Part shown: in pieces, positions 1-5,046 of the stretch
How positions within the stretch are numbered: position 1 is the first letter of the stretch
Layout of the letters: every line of letters starts with the position of its first letter
Assembly (NCBI GenBank): GCA_963542015.1
Contig: CAUTUX010000027.1
Span: 1 to 9,407 of the forward strand
DNA: 9,407 bases
Direction of reading: 5' to 3'
DNA from: CAUTUX01 sp963542015
GTDB taxonomy: Bacteria; Bacillota; Clostridia; Christensenellales; CAG-917
Notes under the pieces: model-generated
Told to the model about the DNA's origin: nothing
Seen by the model: the letters and a program-made list of their open reading frames with translations, nothing else
Databases searched by the model: none
Made by a program: the position numbers and the translations under genes

Positions 1-398
1 GCTCTTTTTTTTATTTATCTATTTTTGTTTTTACACAAGATTATTTACATAATCACATAATTGTAATTTTACGAATCTAATCAAAGACTTTTATCTAATT
101 ATTTATTTTCTTCTATCGGTTGCATGAAAGTATTCTGAGATTATGAAATGCCTTAAAATTGATTTCAATTTATTTATGATACTTTTACGCAATTCAATAC
201 AAAAATTCTCCAATTTAATGATAGTTGAATTTTTCCACATGAAAGATAGTTATTTGAAAATTTATTTTCAAAAATTAATCCATCAAAAACCTATTCGCCA
301 TTTCCCCACATAGGTCGCCTATGGTACATCTATACCGTTAAACTTGTTTTAAATAAAATGCCATACTTCACTAAAATAATTTATTATTAACTATACTT
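1..398. other. AT-rich intergenic stretch without a supported gene
   Basis: No open frame with a ribosome site or recognisable protein is seen on either strand. The stretch holds several small inverted repeats: AAATTGA/TCAATTT at 156-171, a 20-nt AT-rich one at 253-272, the CATAGG/CCTATG hairpin at 309-323, and AATAAT/ATTATT at 375-388. None has the GC-rich stem plus U-run of a standard terminator, so how transcription of the AlbA_2/GHKL gene ends is unclear. The longest minus-strand ATG frame I followed (103-240, 45 codons) lacks a ribosome site and is not called. Confidence 0.6.
309..323. repeat. Short perfect inverted repeat (6-bp arms, 3-nt loop)
   Basis: CATAGG-TCG-CCTATG is a perfect hairpin in an otherwise AT-rich stretch about 75 bp beyond the stop of the AlbA_2/GHKL gene. 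No T-run follows on either strand, so it does not look like an intrinsic terminator. It could be a protein site or an RNA stem in a trailing transcript. Confidence 0.35.
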
Positions 399-1910
399 TT
401 ACTTCCTAACCAAAACATTTGTTGGAGCTCTCATATTATTTGTAAAATATGCAATTTCGCCTTGATCTAATAATCTTGCTATGCATTTTCTAAAAGTTTT
501 TGATGCATTACCCGAATATCCTAGATTTCTGTATAGTTCATTTGCTGACATGTTTTTATTTGTGAGTGTACTTAATATCAATTTATCTATCTCTTCTCTC
601 GTTTTACGTTTAATTGATGATTTAGCTTCTATAACAACACTATTTTCACTATCTTCATTATTAATGAACGCCTTATGGATTGGCAAAATGACGGAGAAAA
701 ATGTGCGATCTTCATCAGTTAAGAACGTCGGTAACGGTGAACCATTTTCTTTAATTGCTTTTATTGCTGTTGGAATTCCAGTATTCCTCCCTTCAATTAA
801 GTGCAATTCCTTAAGAAAATCACCAATTCTCCTATTTCTATATCTCCTTGCTCTCATATTGAATTGTTTGATATCTTCATCGGAAATTGATTTGTCAGGG
901 CCAGGGATACTCGTTATCTCTAATTTATCGGCTTCTATTCTAACAGTTATGGGTTCATGTATTTGATATGATTTATGATATACTGCGTTCGCAAGAAACT
1001 CCTCGATCGCCTCATAACAATAATTTTTGACTCTTATTGCTTCTGCTTCTCCCGCCACCTTAAATATTTTTTCAGCTATAACATTGTTTTTTATATAACT
1101 GAGGGCACTTCTTAATTGCTCATCTATTGGTCCTGTAAAAATTCTCTCTTCCATTACTTTGCCTGTTGGATCTGGGATATTTACTATCTCAATCTGAGTA
1201 TACGGAAAAAATCTTTCGGGATGATCGTTGAAAAATAATAATCCCACATTGATCGGTTTATAGTATTCGGGAGATCCAGCAGCAATTCTCAGATTCGATG
1301 CCAACTGCTTAACATCAAAATTATCAATTTGATTAAGCAACCTACTTTTTACATTACCTAAATAATTAACTATTATTGGGTACTTCAAGTCTGTGATTTC
1401 AGAGTTCGGATTAATTCTATCATCAAATGGAATATTATTAGCAAGCATCATAAGTTCTTTAATATCCAAATCAGTAGCCTCAATTATACTTGCTAATTTC
1501 CGAATATAATAAATTTTTTGGCTATTTTTTGAATTTACATCTTTTGGGCATAAATATGGTCTCTCATAACCGCCTGGACACCAAAGTAAAAGCAACATCT
1601 TACCCTCATACTCCACTGGTTCAATTTGTGGAATGTATGTTGGTCTTAAAAATTTACAATATCTTAATATCTCTTTTTGTATTCTATCAATAGAATTTGG
1701 ATCAAGACCATCGATTGGTCGCATTAATCTTCCATCTTTTTCTTTTGCACCTATAACAATATATCCACCACCCCAATTATCTACATCATTCGCAAAAGAG
1801 CTGATTGTTTTTAGTGTTGTTTCTGGATTCCACCCAGCCTTGAACTCTATTCGTGACCACTCTACAATATGTTCTGTTAAAAGTTTGTCTATACTAATTG
1901 GAATTGCCAT
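399..1910 (-). CDS. Schlafen-like AlbA_2 / GHKL ATPase / winged-helix protein (putative regulator or defence effector)
   Basis: 503 residues, three parts. An N-terminal AlbA_2 (Schlafen-core) domain covers about 8-150: VEWSRIEFKAG, ISSFANDVDNWGGGYIVIGAKEKDG, and KIYYIRKLASIIEAT near 132-146. A GHKL-type ATPase region of the kind found in RecG-like predicted regulators covers about 290-410. Its N-box is E304-x3-N308-A309-x2-H312, its G1 box is DKLEITSIPGP (328-338), and its glycine-rich loop is EGRNTGIPTAIKAIKENG (373-390). A C-terminal winged-helix-like segment spans about 435-490. The family is usually annotated as a predicted transcriptional regulator or ATP-binding protein. Schlafen relatives in animals cut tRNA, and E17, E22 and E57/D59 fall where their acidic triad would be, so nuclease activity is possible but unproven. 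It has its own promoter and GGAGG site, so it is a separate transcription unit from the NADAR cassette. DNA-binding autoregulation is inferred from the operator-like repeat. Confidence 0.85.
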   Translation of the reverse strand: MAIPISIDKLLTEHIVEWSRIEFKAGWNPETTLKTISSFANDVDNWGGGYIVIGAKEKDGRLMRPIDGLDPNSIDRIQKEILRYCKFLRPTYIPQIEPVEYEGKMLLLLWCPGGYERPYLCPKDVNSKNSQKIYYIRKLASIIEATDLDIKELMMLANNIPFDDRINPNSEITDLKYPIIVNYLGNVKSRLLNQIDNFDVKQLASNLRIAAGSPEYYKPINVGLLFFNDHPERFFPYTQIEIVNIPDPTGKVMEERIFTGPIDEQLRSALSYIKNNVIAEKIFKVAGEAEAIRVKNYCYEAIEEFLANAVYHKSYQIHEPITVRIEADKLEITSIPGPDKSISDEDIKQFNMRARRYRNRRIGDFLKELHLIEGRNTGIPTAIKAIKENGSPLPTFLTDEDRTFFSVILPIHKAFINNEDSENSVVIEAKSSIKRKTREEIDKLILSTLTNKNMSANELYRNLGYSGNASKTFRKCIARLLDQGEIAYFTNNMRAPTNVLVRK

Positions 1911-1914
1911 ATTT

Positions 1915-1919
1915 CCTCC
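1915..1919 (-). promoter_or_regulatory. Ribosome binding site GGAGG of the AlbA_2/GHKL gene
   Basis: GGAGG on the minus strand, 4 nt before the ATG at 1910. It is the strongest Shine-Dalgarno in the window and supports this start for the 503-residue protein. Confidence 0.8.
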
Positions 1920-1921
1920 AA

Positions 1922-1942
1922 ACTTACGACTTACTTACGACT
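1922..1942. repeat. 11-bp tandem direct repeat over the transcription start: candidate operator
   Basis: ACTTACGACT occurs at 1922-1931 and again at 1933-1942, a period of 11 bp, about one helical turn. This places both copies on the same DNA face, immediately downstream of the -10 box and across the predicted start site. The arrangement fits a repressor site that blocks the consensus promoter. The likely ligand is the winged-helix protein encoded just downstream, but no binding is shown by the sequence itself. Confidence 0.5.
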
Positions 1943-1943
1943 A

Positions 1944-1972
1944 ATTATATGGTTGATTATATTAATTGTCAA
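1944..1972 (-). promoter_or_regulatory. Perfect consensus sigma-A promoter for the AlbA_2/GHKL gene
   Basis: On the minus strand the -35 box TTGACA (1967-1972) and the -10 box TATAAT (1944-1949) are both exact consensus, with the ideal 17-bp spacer. Transcription should start near 1937, giving a leader of about 27 nt to the ATG at 1910. An exact match of both boxes with ideal spacing is rare by chance even in AT-rich DNA, and it sits precisely upstream of a gene on the right strand. It would be strong unless repressed. Confidence 0.85.
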
Positions 1973-2069
1973 TACTATCCCTTCTCTCGTCTTTAATATT
2001 ACACTAGACTTTTGAACTTTAGCCTATTAGCAAGTTTGTCTGTAAATCGAAGCTCATCAGAAAAATTGT
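1973..2069. other. Gap between the NADAR stop and the AlbA_2/GHKL promoter
   Basis: About 100 bp downstream of the NADAR gene, AT-rich and non-coding. A poor, interrupted stem can be drawn on the minus strand (AACTTGC with GC..AAGTT), but no U-run follows, so no terminator is called. Read-through from the NADAR cassette into the next gene is possible. Confidence 0.45.
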
Positions 2070-2543
2070 TTATAAATGTTCACGTACCCTCATAAGCGTA
2101 TATCCAAGTAAATTTTGACCTTTCCATTTTGTTCTATCAATCCTATTGGGATCTTTCATTGATAGTCCAACTCCCCAAATTAAGTCTTTTACCGCACATT
2201 CCGCTAATATTGCTCCGCCAGTAGATCTAAGTTTATCTTTTAAAGCTTCATTCTGTGTGAATTTTGCCAAAACTCCTTCATAAACAACAATCTGCCTAAT
2301 ACCGTTCCATATATGCTCATCATAATTTAATACTTGTCTTCCAAGTGCCTTTATTTCAGCAACATCATTAGTGGAAAATATTTTTGTCGCTACTGTTTCG
2401 TCTCCAAAGCAAATCGCCTTATGATACATCATAAATTGTTCCACTGATGAAAAAGTAATCTTATCCACTTCAAATGGTGATATATACCAATTGCTTAAAT
2501 AACCATTTTCTTCATTTGGATTGTGAAAACAGATAACATTCAT
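2070..2543 (-). CDS. NADAR-domain protein (YbiA-like N-glycosidase / ADP-ribose eraser family), candidate antitoxin
   Basis: 157 residues, one complete NADAR domain and nothing else. Seen motifs: NGYLSNWYISPFEV (13-26), FSSVEQFMMYHKAICFGD (31-48), EIKALGRQV (63-71), LRSTGGAILAEC (105-116), DLIWGVGLS (120-128) and WKGQNLLGYTLMRVR (140-154). All are hallmark positions of the family. Known members act as N-glycosidases: YbiA-type proteins cleave riboflavin-pathway intermediates, and others remove ADP-ribose from guanine in DNA and neutralise DarT1 toxins. The gene is third in the cassette, ATGA-coupled to the small protein upstream, with GGGGAAG 4 nt before the ATG. Together with the ADP-ribosyltransferase-fold gene two places upstream, this favours an ADP-ribose-removing antitoxin over a metabolic role, although the substrate cannot be read from sequence. 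Confidence 0.88.
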   Translation of the reverse strand: MNVICFHNPNEENGYLSNWYISPFEVDKITFSSVEQFMMYHKAICFGDETVATKIFSTNDVAEIKALGRQVLNYDEHIWNGIRQIVVYEGVLAKFTQNEALKDKLRSTGGAILAECAVKDLIWGVGLSMKDPNRIDRTKWKGQNLLGYTLMRVREHL

Positions 2544-2959
2544 CGTTCTTCCCCAACTTTTTGCACCGCTAAATCAAGTTCCAGGTCGTGTAACCCGTAG
2601 TACGCTTTTTTCAAAAAATCAATTGGAACTTTTTTCAACACCTCTGAGCTCGGAATATTGTAATACCACTGATAATAAGCATAAAATTCACCAATCCAAT
2701 CAGGCATAAAGCCGTCAAGTGCCTTGCCGGACTTCAAAATATAATGTTCTGTTTCAATAAAATAGTCCCACAACTCTTTTGCACTCATGGTATTGACATA
2801 AGCTTTCGCTTCATCAATGCTTTTTCTTGTTTTGCTTTGCATATAGGTCTTAATAAAATCCTCAGTATCCTTATCGGAGAAATTTTGTGCAACGAAGTCA
2901 AAAAGTTTGCCCTGATTTTCCACCACATCATTTAAATAATCATTGGAATACGCTCTCAT
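2540..2959 (-). CDS. Small helical protein of unknown function, between ART and NADAR genes
   Basis: 139 residues from the chosen ATG; function not recognised. It opens MRAYSNDYLNDVVENQGKLF, which recalls small Firmicutes proteins I associate with DUF3990 genes (recalled pattern, not searched). The predicted character is mostly helical, acidic and aromatic-rich, with a distinctive WIGEFYAYYQWYY block (about 88-100) and a C-terminal helix KKAYYGLHDLELDLAV (117-132). No catalytic motif, membrane segment or DNA-binding motif is evident. A TTG codon at 2968 would add three residues, but the AAGGA site at 2969-2973 touches that TTG directly and sits 9 nt before the ATG at 2959, so the ATG is preferred. 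Its last 4 bp (ATGA) overlap the NADAR start. Being wedged between a candidate ADP-ribosyltransferase and a candidate eraser suggests an antitoxin, adaptor or specificity factor; this is inference only. Confidence 0.75.
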   Translation of the reverse strand: MRAYSNDYLNDVVENQGKLFDFVAQNFSDKDTEDFIKTYMQSKTRKSIDEAKAYVNTMSAKELWDYFIETEHYILKSGKALDGFMPDWIGEFYAYYQWYYNIPSSEVLKKVPIDFLKKAYYGLHDLELDLAVQKVGEER

Positions 2960-2964
2960 AATAA

Positions 2965-3618
2965 TCAATCCTTAAAAAGTGTACTAAACACCTTACTTAC
3001 ACGATTGGCTTCTGAGTTAACAAGCTCTCTCATTTTCTGCTTTGCAGTAATATCACGCTGGTTATACTTTTCGTTAAACTCAGCATACCGAACCGCTATT
3101 AAGCCATCTTCTAATTCGTGCAGTTTAGAATAAGCAAGCTCGGACTTAATGCAATACTGAATACCCAAATCACCCAAAGAAAGCAGTTCTTCAAGAATAT
3201 CAATATCTATATTATCTCTTACAAATTCCTTTGCAATATAAAAATAAGAAGCATTTGCACGCCATCCCCTGATAACATCATAATCTTTTGTATCTATACC
3301 GTATTTTTCTATAAACTTCTTTGAAAGCATGCGATAACGCTTAGAATCGGCAGCATCTCTATGTTTCATCAATTCAGCAAGCCAACTCAAAACGCCTTTA
3401 TCTTGAAAATCCAAAATTTTAAGCTCTGCAATATCAAGTTGATACTTATGAACCCATCCGTTTTCCTCATTCGGTCTGCAAACTGCCCATTCTTTGGCGA
3501 GGTCGATGCTTTCGGTCAAATAAAACCCTTGTCCGTAATCGTGCTTTTTTTCGCCCTCGCCATATGTCGGTACTACGATTTTTTCAGAAGTACCATGAAA
3601 TAAGATTAATTTGTCCAT
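2965..3618 (-). CDS. DUF3990-type ADP-ribosyltransferase-fold protein, candidate toxin
   Basis: 217 residues, cytosolic, no signal peptide or membrane segment. The motif set fits DUF3990, a family with an ADP-ribosyltransferase (ART) fold: FHGTSE with H8, HDYGQGFYLTES (26-37, with Y33), AKEWA (41-45), KDYDVIRGW (111-119), and IQYCIKSELAYSKL (153-166). By position, H8, Y33 and Q154 could form an H-Y-[E/D/Q] NAD-binding and catalytic set; this assignment is inference. The substrate is unknown. If active, it would transfer ADP-ribose from NAD to protein, DNA or RNA and would probably be toxic. It is the first gene of a cassette: its TGA lies just before the next gene, and a NADAR protein closes the set. 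An AGGGG site lies 11 nt before the ATG. It is not DarT (DUF4433), whose motifs differ. Fold assignment fairly sure; toxin role inferred from context. Confidence 0.8.
   Translation of the reverse strand: MDKLILFHGTSEKIVVPTYGEGEKKHDYGQGFYLTESIDLAKEWAVCRPNEENGWVHKYQLDIAELKILDFQDKGVLSWLAELMKHRDAADSKRYRMLSKKFIEKYGIDTKDYDVIRGWRANASYFYIAKEFVRDNIDIDILEELLSLGDLGIQYCIKSELAYSKLHELEDGLIAVRYAEFNEKYNQRDITAKQKMRELVNSEANRVSKVFSTLFKD
2969..2973 (-). promoter_or_regulatory. Ribosome binding site AAGGA that fixes the start of the small middle gene
   Basis: AAGGA on the minus strand lies inside the end of the upstream ART-fold gene, 9 nt before the ATG at 2959. It directly abuts the alternative TTG at 2968, which leaves no spacer for that codon. 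It therefore selects the ATG and a 139-residue product. Confidence 0.65.
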
Positions 3619-3637
3619 CTTCGCTTTTTCCCCTAAA

Positions 3638-3671
3638 TAAATATCTTTTTAAATATCTTGCAAGTTCTTGC
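3638..3671. repeat. Direct repeat plus inverted repeat in the cinA to ART-gene gap: possible control region of the cassette
   Basis: The 57-bp gap between cinA and the ART-fold gene holds two copies of TAAATATCTT (3638-3647 and 3650-3659, period 12). They are followed at once by the inverted repeat GCAAG-TT-CTTGC (3660-3671). On the minus strand TTGCAA (3658-3663) could be a weak -35 box, but no good -10 box follows at normal spacing. There is no GC-rich stem with a U-run, so it is not an intrinsic terminator. Either the cassette is read from the upstream operon or it has a weak, factor-controlled promoter here. Confidence 0.35.
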
Positions 3672-3675
3672 TTCT

Positions 3676-4386
3676 TCATTCATCTTCTTCATATTCTCCA
3701 ACTGTATCTAACAATTTAATCAAATCACTTCTTAAGTATCTAATTGCATAAAAGAGTGCTGCATTTTTTGTCTTATTAATTATCTCCTCTCTAGTTCCTT
3801 CAAAGTATCTTTCAAAACTAACTATATAATCATCAGACCCTATCCCTATACAAACCTTGCCAACTTCATTTCCATCATGCGGTTCAGGTCCTGCAACTCC
3901 AGTTGTTGAAACTCCAAGTATGTGATCATCGATACATAATCCTTTAACCATATCATATGCAACTTCTTTAGATACTAACGAGTGTTTTTTAATTGTTTCC
4001 TCTGAAACTCCCAGTCGTTTAATTTTAGAATCTTTGTTATAACAAATAATTCCTTCGTAGAAGAATTCTGATGCTCCTGGAATGCGTGTAACCGCATGTG
4101 CTATTGCCCCTCCAGTAATGCTTTCGGCTGTGGATAACATTTTTCCATTGATTTTAAGCAACTTAAAAAGAAATCCTTCTAATGTCTCATTTTCAATGCA
4201 ATAAAGATAATCTTCAAATGTCTGAAGAACTTCGGACATCAATATTCTATTATTATCATCAACTTCAAAGACGATCTTTGCATCAAGATATAACTCGGTT
4301 ACTTTGAAATTTTCAATTTGTAAATCGGATAACTTCTCCTTAATTGTTTCTTCATCTAATCCGAAAATCTTTATTACATTTTTCAT
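3676..4386 (-). CDS. cinA: CinA-family protein: KH-like region plus NMN amidohydrolase (PncC) domain, no N-terminal pyrophosphatase domain
   Basis: Residues about 73-225 are the CinA C-terminal domain, which in PncC-type members deamidates nicotinamide mononucleotide to nicotinate mononucleotide, recycling NAD breakdown products. Visible family motifs are STAESITGG (85-93), GIICYNKDSK (112-121), VSTTGVAGPEPHDGNEVG (159-176) and the helix after FEGTREEI. Residues 1-70 (KIFGLDEETIKEKLSDL, then a beta-rich part) resemble the KH-type region that links the two halves of full-length CinA. The usual N-terminal MoCF/ADP-ribose pyrophosphatase-like domain is absent: 236 residues against about 410-420 in B. 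subtilis-type CinA. The gene starts 3 nt after pgsA, so there is no space for a lost 5' part and no sign of recent frameshift. Family is certain; enzymatic activity and any link to competence are inferred. In many Firmicutes recA follows cinA; here an accessory cassette does. Confidence 0.9.
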   Translation of the reverse strand: MKNVIKIFGLDEETIKEKLSDLQIENFKVTELYLDAKIVFEVDDNNRILMSEVLQTFEDYLYCIENETLEGFLFKLLKINGKMLSTAESITGGAIAHAVTRIPGASEFFYEGIICYNKDSKIKRLGVSEETIKKHSLVSKEVAYDMVKGLCIDDHILGVSTTGVAGPEPHDGNEVGKVCIGIGSDDYIVSFERYFEGTREEIINKTKNAALFYAIRYLRSDLIKLLDTVGEYEEDE

Positions 4387-4389
4387 TTC

Positions 4390-5046
4390 TCACTTAAATA
4401 CTTCTTTATTTCTAATTACATAATGAAACCCAGATGCTAGTGCTAATATTGCCGCTACATAGAATATTATATGCGATATCGGTCCCAATATATATGCATA
4501 ATGTATATTTGGATTATGCTTCATAATCGCATTTGCGATTTCAATGTCAAAATGACAGAATACCAATCCCGAAACTGAAATATTTAAAAATATTGTTTTT
4601 AACTTACCTAAAAGATCGGCACTCAATACTATACCTTTTTTTGCCGCTATTGCTCTAAATATTCCTATAGCAAGTTCTCTTGTAAAGATGAGCCCTGTAA
4701 GTATGGCAATAACTAATGAACTATATGGATATATTTCAAAATATGTACCTCTGCCGTTTGAAAATGTAATATATAGACAAAGCATAATTAGGACAACAAT
4801 TTTATCAGCCAATGGGTCAAGAAATTTTCCCAACTCTGAAACTGTACCAGTTTTTCTGGCTATGTGTCCGTCTATAAAATCTGTCGTACATAAAAGAATA
4901 AACAAAACTGCTGCTAAAATTGTAAAGGCTATTTTAAGTTCAAATTTTTCCCATAATACCATCGCAAGAATATAAAAAATCATTGTTGGTATGATTGCAA
5001 AAATTCTTGTAATCGTTATTTTCGTTGCTGTTGTAATCTTTTCCAT
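4390..5046 (-). CDS. pgsA: CDP-diacylglycerol--glycerol-3-phosphate 3-phosphatidyltransferase (phosphatidylglycerophosphate synthase)
   Basis: Integral membrane enzyme that joins CDP-diacylglycerol to glycerol-3-phosphate, the committed step to phosphatidylglycerol and cardiolipin. The complete CDP-alcohol phosphotransferase signature is present: D56-x2-D59-G60-x2-A63-R64-x8-G73-x3-D77-x3-D81, whose aspartates bind the metal ions and CDP. The 218-residue length is slightly above the usual 180-200. Hydrophobic helices are visible at about 15-31, 37-54, 82-95, 108-125, 150-164 and 185-206. The N-terminal TKITITRIFAIIP matches the usual opening of PgsA proteins. A GGGAG ribosome site lies 6 nt before the ATG, inside the end of rimO. 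The cinA start follows the pgsA stop after 3 nt. The pgsA-cinA pairing is common in Firmicutes and supports this over other CDP-alcohol transferases. Confidence 0.94.
   Translation of the reverse strand: MEKITTATKITITRIFAIIPTMIFYILAMVLWEKFELKIAFTILAAVLFILLCTTDFIDGHIARKTGTVSELGKFLDPLADKIVVLIMLCLYITFSNGRGTYFEIYPYSSLVIAILTGLIFTRELAIGIFRAIAAKKGIVLSADLLGKLKTIFLNISVSGLVFCHFDIEIANAIMKHNPNIHYAYILGPISHIIFYVAAILALASGFHYVIRNKEVFK

Noticed and set aside
103..240. 45-codon minus-strand frame with ATG at 240
   Set aside because: No Shine-Dalgarno sequence before the ATG, AT-driven lysine/isoleucine-rich composition, no recognisable family. Too weak to call.
481..966. 161-codon open frame on the plus strand
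   Set aside because: It lies wholly antisense to the well-supported AlbA_2/GHKL gene, shows no recognisable domain, and its hydrophobic make-up is what the complement of an AT-rich coding strand gives. Other plus-strand frames in the window are rejected for the same reason.
2960..2968. TTG at 2968 as start of the small middle gene
   Set aside because: The AAGGA site directly touches it, leaving no spacer, while the ATG at 2959 is 9 nt away and gives the MRAYS opening I associate with the family.
2965..3618. Identification of the ART-fold gene as DarT
   Set aside because: The HGT / GFYLT / QYCIKSE pattern fits DUF3990, not DUF4433 (DarT). The NADAR link alone is not enough to name it darT.
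3660..3671. Intrinsic terminator behind cinA
   Set aside because: The stem is only 5 bp with a 2-nt loop and is followed on the minus strand by AAGATATTTA rather than a U-run.
4384..4400. Frameshift or deletion having removed the CinA N-terminal domain recently
   Set aside because: The ATG follows the intact pgsA stop after 3 nt, and no remnant of a MoCF domain is present in any frame, so the short form is the settled gene.
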